From Cyanobacteria bacterium SIG31 (GTDB lineage Bacteria; Cyanobacteriota; Vampirovibrionia; Gastranaerophilales; Gastranaerophilaceae), in the NCBI GenBank assembly GCA_015152465.1, contig SUTX01000004.1:1-64000 (forward strand): a DNA stretch of 64,000 bases. The letters run 5' to 3'. The translations under genes and the position numbers were made by a program. Shown one piece after another: positions 9,251 to 16,848 of the stretch. Position 1 is the stretch's first letter; each line of letters opens with the position of its first letter. The notes under the pieces are model-generated. The model saw only the letters and a list, made by a program, of their open reading frames with translations, was not told the origin of the DNA and ran no database searches.

Positions 9251-11047
9251 ATGAGCGGAAATTATATACCATTATATAGGAAGTATCGTCCACAGACTCT
9301 TGAGACATTGGTTGGTCAAGAGCACATTAAAAAGACTTTGACCAGTGCAATTGAGCTTGGAAAAATTTCACATGCGTACTTATTTACTGGCCCACGAGGT
9401 ACTGGCAAAACTTCTACAGCAAGAATTTTAGCAAAATCATTGAACTGTATAAATGGCCCAACTGTACATCCTTGTGGTGAATGTGCAAGCTGTAAAGACA
9501 TCACAAATTCAATTCCTATTGATGTAATAGAAATTGACGCAGCGAGCAACCGTAAAGTTGAAGATGCCCAAAACATATTAGAAAAAGTACAATATGTCCC
9601 TGTAAATGGAAAATTCAAAATTTATATTATAGACGAAGTCCATATGCTTACTAACCACGCTTTCAACGCACTTCTAAAAACATTAGAAGAACCGCCAGAA
9701 AACGTTGTTTTTATTCTAGCAACAACAGAAGTTCATAAAGTTTTAGATACGATTAAGAGCAGATGCCAAAGGTATGACTTCCGAAGAATTACAACCGATG
9801 ATATTGTAAAACACTTAAGATACATTTCTAACGAAGAAAAAATTAATATAACTGACGATGCACTTTTTGCTATTGCAAAAAACTCAGCTGGCGGAATGCG
9901 TGATAGTATCTCTTTACTAGATCAATTAAGTATACTTGGAATAACAAAAGAAATAACAGTAGAAGATGTAAACTCTATTTTAGGAAGAATTTCATTTGAT
10001 ACTTTATTCAGACTTACAAACAAAATTATATCTTCATCAGCCTCAGAAACAATTGAGATTTTGAATGATATATATAACGCAGGCAATGAGCCTCTACAAA
10101 TACTTACAAATCTTTCAGAATACTTTAAAAATTTATTAATAGTAAAAACTTGTTCAAAAGACTTACTTATTGAATTGACTGGACTAAACGAGCCACAAAT
10201 AAAAGAGCTTTTGGCTCAAAAAGATTCTCTTGAAACACAGCAAATTGTTTTTCTTATCGAAAGAATTTCTTACTATATAAAAGAAGTGAAACTTGCTACA
10301 AACCAGCATTTATGGTTAGAAGTAGGAATGATTGACTTAGCAAATATGACAGAAAATTCAACTCTGCTAGATTTACAAAATAGGGTAAAAGCTTTAGAAA
10401 CGAACGGCGTTAGTTATAGTGCTTCAGCACAAATCCAGCCACCACAAGTAGTTACTAAGCCTGCTCCTATACAACCGCCTACTCCAGAGCCTATTTTAAC
10501 ATCAGCACCAAAAGCAGAGCAAGTTGTGCAAGTAAAAAAAGAGGTGAAAACTGAAAGTGACTCATTCACGCCTCCTCCAATGTCTAAAAAGCCTGACGGG
10601 AAAGACATTGCTTCAATGTGGCAATTATTATTGATGAATATCAAAAGTCCATCAACAACAGCACTATTAAAACTTGCAACACCACTACAAATATCCCCTG
10701 ACGGAGTTGTCCTAACTTTCAAGAACGAAAGACTTGTCGCACAACTAAGCGATACTAATAAAAAGCAATTAATTATTGATGCTGCAAATACAATGTTTAA
10801 TCAGGAGTCAACCTCTGTAACCGTAAGAATGGCTCAAAGCGGAGACAAAGTAATACAACCAACAACCGATTCAGCACCAAAACCTGCTCCAACTGTTAAA
10901 AAACCTATTGAAAACGTGCAGGTAGAACAACCCGAAGAAAACCAACCTGAAGCAGAAGAAGAGGTAAAGACAAAAAATAATGATAGAATAGAATCTGACC
11001 AAGAAAAAATGGTCATGGATTTATTTGACGGAAAGTATGTAGAGTAG
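9251..11047 (+). CDS. dnaX: DNA polymerase III subunit gamma/tau
   Basis: 'YRPQTLETLVGQEHIKKTL', Walker A 'GPRGTGKTS', Zn module 'CGECASCKDI', 'IDEVHMLT'. Confidence 0.95.
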   Translation: MSGNYIPLYRKYRPQTLETLVGQEHIKKTLTSAIELGKISHAYLFTGPRGTGKTSTARILAKSLNCINGPTVHPCGECASCKDITNSIPIDVIEIDAASNRKVEDAQNILEKVQYVPVNGKFKIYIIDEVHMLTNHAFNALLKTLEEPPENVVFILATTEVHKVLDTIKSRCQRYDFRRITTDDIVKHLRYISNEEKINITDDALFAIAKNSAGGMRDSISLLDQLSILGITKEITVEDVNSILGRISFDTLFRLTNKIISSSASETIEILNDIYNAGNEPLQILTNLSEYFKNLLIVKTCSKDLLIELTGLNEPQIKELLAQKDSLETQQIVFLIERISYYIKEVKLATNQHLWLEVGMIDLANMTENSTLLDLQNRVKALETNGVSYSASAQIQPPQVVTKPAPIQPPTPEPILTSAPKAEQVVQVKKEVKTESDSFTPPPMSKKPDGKDIASMWQLLLMNIKSPSTTALLKLATPLQISPDGVVLTFKNERLVAQLSDTNKKQLIIDAANTMFNQESTSVTVRMAQSGDKVIQPTTDSAPKPAPTVKKPIENVQVEQPEENQPEAEEEVKTKNNDRIESDQEKMVMDLFDGKYVE

Positions 11048-11068
11048 CTGGAATAGTTTAATCTACTA

Positions 11069-11094
11069 TTGTCGGGTTGTAAACCTGACCTATA
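11069..11094. repeat. Short palindromic repeat-like sequence
   Basis: TTGTCGGGTT-GTA-AACCTGACCTATA inverted repeat. Confidence 0.5.
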
Positions 11095-11099
11095 TGCTT

Positions 11100-11181
11100 G
11101 TCGTCCTCAGACGCAGTCTGGGGACCCAGCTTTTTAAGATATTAAGAACAGGCTGGATTCCCGTGCAAAGCACGAGAATGA
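11100..11181. repeat. Composite inverted-repeat (MITE/REP-like) element
   Basis: GTCGTCCTCAGACGCAGTCTGGGGACCCAGC ... GCTGGATTCCCGTGCAAAGCACGAGAATGAC; imperfect ~31-bp arms, each with an internal palindrome. Confidence 0.6.
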
Positions 11182-11200
11182 CGTAACCTCGTCCTATACA

Positions 11201-11236
11201 AAACCAGCCTCTTTTATAAAGAGGCTGGTTTTTGTT
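11201..11236. terminator. Bidirectional-looking terminator between convergent genes
   Basis: AAACCAGCCTCTT-TTATA-AAGAGGCTGGTTTTTG. Confidence 0.85.
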
Positions 11237-11249
11237 TTGTCCTTATTTT

Positions 11250-12761
11250 CTATGCAGAGAGTGCAAGGTTACTTCCGTTAACATTACCGCCGACTTCTTG
11301 TTTAATTTCGTTGATTTGACGTTCAGCTCTGCGTTGAACTTTTTGGATTTGAGTTTCGGCATCAAATTCAAGACCTTTCTTTTCTGCTCTACGTTCTTGT
11401 CTTTCCAACTTATTGATTTCTCTTTGAGCTTTTCTTTCTGTACGTTCGATTTGACGTTCTGCTTGTCTTAATTCTTTTCTGTCTGCTCGTAATTCTTTGT
11501 TTTCTTCCCTATTTTCTTTGATTTTTCCACGCAATTCTTCGTTTGTTAGATGACCATCTTCAGGGATGCGAGAATCATATCTATTGTTATCTCTGATTTC
11601 TTTACGATAGCCGCGATTTTCTTCTCTGTTTTGTCTGATAGCGCCTTGAATTTCTGGAATATTCATACCTTTTTCATTTTCAAGTCTTTCTTTGTTAGCT
11701 TTATCGCCTGTCTTGTCCTCAGCTTTTACTGCTGATTTATCTTCTGTTTTGTTTTCAGTCTTATCTTCAGCTATTGCAACTGTTTTATCACCTGTTTTGT
11801 TTTCAGTCTTATCTTCAGCTTTTGCAACTGTTTTATCACCTGTTTTGTTTTCAGTCTTATCTTCAGCTTTTACAACTGGTTTGTCACCTGCTTTGTCACC
11901 TGTCTTATCTTCAGCTTTTGCAACTGGTTTATCACCTGCTTTGTCACCTGTCTTGTCTTCAGATTTAGCAGGCTCTTCTGGTTGTGTTACAACTGGTGTT
12001 TCTGGTTGTGTTACAACTGGTGTTTCTGGTTGTGTTACAACTGGTGCTTCTGGCTGTGTTACAACTGGTGTTTCTGGTTGTGTTACAACTGGTGTTTCTG
12101 GTTGTGTTACAACTGGTGTTTCTGGCTGTGTTGTTACTGGTGCTTCTGGTGCGTCTGTTACTTGTGTTTCTGGCTTTACTTCAGATTTATTTTCTACTTT
12201 TTCGTTATCTTTTGTAGCCGCCCAGATTCCAACTCCGGTTGCAACTACTGCTGCAGCAGCAAGACCTATCCAGCCAGCTTTTGGCATTTTTTTCAACAAG
12301 CCAAGACTTTTTTTCCAAATATTTGGCTTAACTTTTGGAGTTGGTGTTAGAGTTGGTTCTGGTGTAATAACTGCAGGGAGTACATTACCCCCATTTCTTA
12401 TCCATTCTCTACGTTTCAAAACATCTTGAGCTTTTTTCAAAAATTTTGCTCTTTCTGGTAAACAAGATTCCCATTTACCAGTTGCAGGATTATAAGCAGT
12501 TACCATACCAGTACCAGGTGTTTTTGGTAATTGCCTTGTTTTTGGTAATTGCCTTGTTTTTGGTGCTGGTGCTGGTGCTGGTGCTGGAATATTTGCATTT
12601 ATTCCATTTAAATAATTTTGTACTTGTACTGATATATTTCCACAATATTCAGCTCGTTGGGCAGCTGTCATACCTTGCCATATGCCAGTCTTTTTAGCTG
12701 ATGCAATAATTGAAGCATACATTGAATCATAAGTCATTTGAATAGTCATAAATTCCTCCAA
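11250..12761 (-). CDS. Uncharacterised single-TM protein with Pro/Thr/Glu and Lys/Asp tandem repeats and a C-terminal charged coiled coil
   Basis: ORF 503 aa; TM 'AGWIGLAAAAVVATGVGIWAA'; repeats VTQPETPV and AEDKTENKTGDK; coiled coil RENRGYRKEIRDNN.. Confidence 0.75.
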   Translation of the reverse strand: MEEFMTIQMTYDSMYASIIASAKKTGIWQGMTAAQRAEYCGNISVQVQNYLNGINANIPAPAPAPAPKTRQLPKTRQLPKTPGTGMVTAYNPATGKWESCLPERAKFLKKAQDVLKRREWIRNGGNVLPAVITPEPTLTPTPKVKPNIWKKSLGLLKKMPKAGWIGLAAAAVVATGVGIWAATKDNEKVENKSEVKPETQVTDAPEAPVTTQPETPVVTQPETPVVTQPETPVVTQPEAPVVTQPETPVVTQPETPVVTQPEEPAKSEDKTGDKAGDKPVAKAEDKTGDKAGDKPVVKAEDKTENKTGDKTVAKAEDKTENKTGDKTVAIAEDKTENKTEDKSAVKAEDKTGDKANKERLENEKGMNIPEIQGAIRQNREENRGYRKEIRDNNRYDSRIPEDGHLTNEELRGKIKENREENKELRADRKELRQAERQIERTERKAQREINKLERQERRAEKKGLEFDAETQIQKVQRRAERQINEIKQEVGGNVNGSNLALSA

Positions 12762-12851
12762 TCCTCGTTATAAATTTTTATCCCCTATGTCTTTATAAAG
12801 ATTTTCGGAATTTCAAAATTGCCTACTCTAAAAGAAAAAATCACCCATCCC

Positions 12852-12878
12852 ATCATATCATATCATATCATATCATAT
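12852..12878. repeat. Pentanucleotide microsatellite (TATCA)n
   Basis: CATCATATCATATCATATCATATCATAT. Confidence 0.8.
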
Positions 12879-12882
12879 AGCA

Positions 12883-12914
12883 GATTTTACAAGGGTTTCA
12901 GGCCTTGTAAAATC
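12883..12914. repeat. Perfect 12-bp-arm inverted repeat
   Basis: GATTTTACAAGG-GTTTCAGG-CCTTGTAAAATC. Confidence 0.75.
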
Positions 12915-13019
12915 GTCTTTACAATTCGTTACATTTCTCCCATTTTTACAACTTCGTTAAGTTTTGTTAAAAAACAACCTTAGTTAAATGAGGGTGTGAC
13001 AGCCGTCTCCCCACCTATT

Positions 13020-13077
13020 CCCTCACCCGTCACTTCGTGCCACCCTCTCCCACTCAATTGATGTTGCGGGAGAGGAG
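13020..13077. repeat. Intergenic diverged copy of the CCCTCACCCGTCAC palindromic repeat family
   Basis: CCCTCACCCGTCACTTCGTGCCACCCTCTCCC..GGGAGAGG; matches the copies at 14430 and 37961. Confidence 0.75.
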
Positions 13078-13127
13078 AAAGAACATTTGCTTCGCACGAA
13101 AATAAAGCAACCTCACCACAAACAAAA

Positions 13128-13157
13128 AATGCCTCTTTATAAAAGAGGCATTCTTTT
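13128..13157. terminator. Terminator hairpin downstream of the ROK kinase gene
   Basis: AATGCCTCTTT-TATA-AAAGAGGCATTCTTTTT. Confidence 0.8.
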
Positions 13158-13172
13158 TATGTAATATCTAAA

Positions 13173-14120
13173 CTATGAATTAATCAACAAGCTTGCGCCA
13201 ATAACACCTGCATTATTACCTAATTGTGCTGGAACAATCTCAACAGCTTCTTTCTGTATTTTCATCGCACGTTTCGCAATTGTCTCTCTTATTGGATCGA
13301 ACAAGATATCACCTGCAGCTGCAACGCCACCACCGATAATAATTTTTTCTGGGTTCAATAGATTAACTACAGAAGTCAGTCCCATACCAATATATTCACC
13401 CATTATTTTAAAGATTTGTCTTGCTACAGGGTCACCCTCTTGAGCTGCTACAGATACAACATAAGGTGTAATCTCTGGATTAGCAAGCTCTCTATATCGA
13501 GTTGATTTACCGCCTTTAATATATTCTTCTGCCATAGCAACAATACTTGGACCTGATGCATAAGCCTCTAAGCAACCTCTATCACCACAGCCACAAAGAG
13601 GTCCTCCGTCCATATTAAGCTTAATATGGCCTAATTCGCCAGCCGCATTTGAAGCGCCTCGAACAAGCTTACCGTTAATTACTAAACCTGAACCAATACC
13701 AGTACCGACTGTAATACATACCATATTTTGACAGCCAACACCTGCTCCATAGTTTAGTTCTCCTAACGCAGCTGTTCTCACATCATTATCAACACGAGTA
13801 GGAATTCCAAATTCTTTTTCCATAATCTCAGCAATAGGAACATCAACCCAGCCAGGAATATTAGGCGCAAGTCTAACAATACCTTTTTCACAATCGATTT
13901 GTCCTGGAAAACCAAAACCCAAGCCCTCAATATCTTTAGCTTCTAATTTTGTTTCCTTAAGAAGCTCTCTAATAGCTTCTTTCATACTATTAACAGTATA
14001 TTCATAACCCATTTCTGCACGAGTTGGGATTGAGTTAGAATAAATTATTTTTCCCTCATCGCTAACTAAAGCGATTTTAACATTAGTACCACCTACATCT
14101 ACACCTATTCTTTGTGCCAT
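13173..14120 (-). CDS. ROK-family glucokinase
   Basis: 'IGVDVGGTNVKIALV', 'CITVGTGIGSGLVING', zinc motif 'CGCGDRGCLEAYASG'. Confidence 0.92.
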   Translation of the reverse strand: MAQRIGVDVGGTNVKIALVSDEGKIIYSNSIPTRAEMGYEYTVNSMKEAIRELLKETKLEAKDIEGLGFGFPGQIDCEKGIVRLAPNIPGWVDVPIAEIMEKEFGIPTRVDNDVRTAALGELNYGAGVGCQNMVCITVGTGIGSGLVINGKLVRGASNAAGELGHIKLNMDGGPLCGCGDRGCLEAYASGPSIVAMAEEYIKGGKSTRYRELANPEITPYVVSVAAQEGDPVARQIFKIMGEYIGMGLTSVVNLLNPEKIIIGGGVAAAGDILFDPIRETIAKRAMKIQKEAVEIVPAQLGNNAGVIGASLLINS

Positions 14121-14195
14121 TCTCTCTTCTCCAAATTATAATAAATACTTACTCATGATAGCACAAACAACAAGCATTTGTGATAAAATTGTTTT

Positions 14196-14858
14196 ATGAA
14201 ATATAAATACCTTAATCAGAATAATAATCAAAAACTTATCATTTTTTTTAACGGCTGGGGAATGGATGAAAATGTTGTTAAACATCTTGATTGCGAAGAT
14301 TATGATGTTTTAATGTTTTATGATTACAACACGCTAGAAACCGATTTCAACTGGGATTTATTAAACATTTCCCCAGAAAAGAATCTTATTGCTTGGTCAA
14401 TGGGAGTGATGGTGGGAAGTCTTATAAAACCCCTCACCCGTCACTTCGTGTCACCCTCTCCCTCAAAGGGCGAGGGAAAATGCGTTGCCATTAATGGCAC
14501 CCTTAAACCAATCGATGAAAATTATGGAATTCATCCTAAAATCTATGATTTAACGATTAAAGGTTTTAACGAAAAAGGTAGAGATAAGTTTATTAAATCA
14601 ATGTTTGATGTCCAACCCCCTCCCGCCTTTCAGGCACCCTCCCACTTGGAGAGGGATATTAAAAATCAGCTTTCTGAGCTAATTGCCCTCAAAAATTATA
14701 AAACCGACAATGAATTCAGATATAATAAAGTTCTCATCAGTAATAATGATAAAATTATTCCTACAAAATCACAAATTGCTTTTTGGGGAATTGAACCTAA
14801 CTTAACAGCGGGACATTGTCCTTTCTTTCAATTTAGCAAATGGAGTGAACTATTATGA
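14196..14858 (+). CDS. bioG: BioG-like (DUF452) pimeloyl-ACP methyl esterase containing two in-frame repeat insertions
   Basis: 'IIFFNGWGMDENVV', 'NLIAWSMGVMV', 'CVAINGTLKPIDENYGIHPKIYDLTI'; overlaps bioC. Confidence 0.8.
   Translation: MKYKYLNQNNNQKLIIFFNGWGMDENVVKHLDCEDYDVLMFYDYNTLETDFNWDLLNISPEKNLIAWSMGVMVGSLIKPLTRHFVSPSPSKGEGKCVAINGTLKPIDENYGIHPKIYDLTIKGFNEKGRDKFIKSMFDVQPPPAFQAPSHLERDIKNQLSELIALKNYKTDNEFRYNKVLISNNDKIIPTKSQIAFWGIEPNLTAGHCPFFQFSKWSELL
14430..14476. repeat. Palindromic repeat element inserted in-frame in the bioG-like ORF
   Basis: CCCCTCACCCGTCACTTCGTGTCACCCTCTCCCTCAAAGGGCGAGGG; near-identical to the reverse complement of 37961-38007. Confidence 0.88.
14616..14656. repeat. 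Second, diverged palindromic element inserted in-frame in the same ORF
   Basis: CCCCCTCCCGCCTTTCAGGCACCCTCCCACTTGGAGAGGGA; same two-hairpin layout. Confidence 0.7.
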
Positions 14859-15577
14859 TAAATAAAGACCTAATTCATGATAGATTTGCTAAAAATCTTG
14901 ATAATTATAATGAACACGCAAAAATCCAGAAAAGAATGGCTGAAAGGCTCTTGGGCTTCGTAAAAAACAAATCCCCTAAAAAAATTCTTGAAATCGGTTG
15001 TGGCACAGGGTTTTTAACAGAACTAATAAATAAGAATATAAAATACGAAGATTTTAAAACTATTGATATAGTAGAACAATGCGAGCCATACATAAGAAAA
15101 ATTAACCCTAATATCAAATTTTGCCAATATGATATTGAAGATTATCTCAGCTCAAGCAACGAAACATTTGATTTGATAGTATCAAATGCATCTCTACAAT
15201 GGATAGAAAATTTCAAAGATGTTGTAAAACAATTGGAAACTAGGCTTAATCACGGCGGAGAACTCGTCTTCTCAACTTTCGGTAAAGAAAATTTTAGAGA
15301 AATCTACCACATAATGGGAACAACCTTGAATTATTTCTCAATAGCAGAACTTGCGGAAAATTTCCCAAACTCCACAATAGAGCCAGAAATACACATTATG
15401 GCTTTTGACACTCCAAAAGATGTTCTACGTCACTTGCAACTAACAGGGGTAAACGCAATAGAAACCCCTATTTGGACAAAAAAAGATTTAATAAAGTTTG
15501 AAAACGGATACAAAAACTTATGTAATCGTAGACCAACTCTTACATATAATCCGATTTATATAAGAATTTCTAAATAG
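14855..15577 (+). CDS. bioC: Malonyl-ACP O-methyltransferase
   Basis: SAM methyltransferase motif 'KILEIGCGTGFLTELI'; 'DLIVSNASLQWIENF'; adjacent to the bioG-like gene. Confidence 0.85.
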   Translation: MINKDLIHDRFAKNLDNYNEHAKIQKRMAERLLGFVKNKSPKKILEIGCGTGFLTELINKNIKYEDFKTIDIVEQCEPYIRKINPNIKFCQYDIEDYLSSSNETFDLIVSNASLQWIENFKDVVKQLETRLNHGGELVFSTFGKENFREIYHIMGTTLNYFSIAELAENFPNSTIEPEIHIMAFDTPKDVLRHLQLTGVNAIETPIWTKKDLIKFENGYKNLCNRRPTLTYNPIYIRISK

Positions 15578-15634
15578 ATTTACCTACCCCATTAATTTAC
15601 CCTCCATTAATTTACCCCCATTAATTTACCCCCA
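15578..15634. repeat. Tandem repeat of ATTAATTTACCCCC units after bioC
   Basis: ATTTACCTACCCCATTAATTTACCCTCCATTAATTTACCCCCATTAATTTACCCCCA. Confidence 0.85.
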
Positions 15635-15693
15635 ACTGGGTAATATTCTACTCATATTTAAGGAGTACTATTATATTAACCTATGAGATAGAG

Positions 15694-16848
15694 ATGGAAT
15701 ATTTAGAACAACCTTATAAAAAAAATGAAATTAATTTTTTAGATTTAAAAACTTTATTCAAATTTTGTCCTGATGGAATTGTTTATAAAGACAATAATCT
15801 ATGTTATATCGATGCAAACGAAAGTTATAAAAAGACTTTTTCTTCAAACGATTTTAGTTCTTTTATTGGCAAAAGAAACAATCCATACATCTCAAAAGAC
15901 ATTATGAAACTCATTTGCGATGCTGATAATGAAGTAATAAAAAGCTGTAATCCAATCAATTACGTTATCACATTAGAAAATAATACGCTCTTAAATGTAA
16001 CAAGTTTCCCGATTAAACATAATGAAAATTTATTTGGACTTATTTCTATAATCAAAGATATTACCCAAGAAGAAGCAATAAAAGAAGACTTTGTTAATAA
16101 ACATTTTGAATACATAAATACAGAAAAAAATCTACAAAAACAACGAGAAACATTTGTCGCCTCGTTAGGACACGACTTAAAAAACCCAACCATTGCACAG
16201 ATAAGAAGCTTAGAGTTGCTTCTCAAAGGAAGCTTTGGGGAAATCAGCATAGAACAAAGAGAACTTCTCGAAATGGTTTTAGATTCTTGTCGTTATATGA
16301 ATGGAATGCTTGCTTCACTACTCGCAACTTATAGAGATTACGGTGGGCAAGTAGAGCTTAACTTTGAAGAAATATCGCTTTTTGATTTAGTTAAAGAATG
16401 CGTTTCAGAAATGGTTTATGTAGCAAAAGATAAAGGAATAAACATAAACATAGTCAATGAAGCACAATCAGGAATCGTTCAAGCGGATAGAGTACAGATT
16501 AAAAGAGTAATAATGAATCTACTTTCCAACGGAATAAAATACGCATATACCAATACAGACCTATCGCTTAAAATGTACAATAATAGCGCAAGTATTGGAT
16601 TTGAGTTCAAAAATAACAGCAATTATATTCCCGAAGAAAAACAAAAAGCAATATTTGCACAGTATGTATCTTACGCACAAGCTCATAATGAATTAGGAAT
16701 CGGGCTTGGGCTGTATGCTTCCAAGAAAATTATTGATGGGCATAACGGTAGGCTCTATGTGAAAAGTTTTCAGGAAAACAAGAATATTTTTGGTTTTACA
16801 ATCCCGCAAGTAAGAAAGAACAGTTCCCCAAAAACTGTTTGTTTCTAA
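15694..16848 (+). CDS. PAS-domain sensor histidine kinase
   Basis: 'ASLGHDLKNPTIAQIR' H-box, 'MNLLSNGIKYAY' N-box, 'LGIGLGLYASKKIIDGHNG'. Confidence 0.88.
   Translation: MEYLEQPYKKNEINFLDLKTLFKFCPDGIVYKDNNLCYIDANESYKKTFSSNDFSSFIGKRNNPYISKDIMKLICDADNEVIKSCNPINYVITLENNTLLNVTSFPIKHNENLFGLISIIKDITQEEAIKEDFVNKHFEYINTEKNLQKQRETFVASLGHDLKNPTIAQIRSLELLLKGSFGEISIEQRELLEMVLDSCRYMNGMLASLLATYRDYGGQVELNFEEISLFDLVKECVSEMVYVAKDKGININIVNEAQSGIVQADRVQIKRVIMNLLSNGIKYAYTNTDLSLKMYNNSASIGFEFKNNSNYIPEEKQKAIFAQYVSYAQAHNELGIGLGLYASKKIIDGHNGRLYVKSFQENKNIFGFTIPQVRKNSSPKTVCF

Noticed and set aside
11982-12160. Regularly spaced ~24-bp repeats resembling a CRISPR array
   Set aside because: Units are contiguous with no spacers and translate as VTQPETPV repeats in a long ORF.
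11692-12429. 245-aa + strand ORF and other nested + strand ORFs (11774, 11982, 11984)
   Set aside because: Mirror frames created by tandem repeats of the opposite-strand 11250-12761 gene; low-complexity, no RBS.
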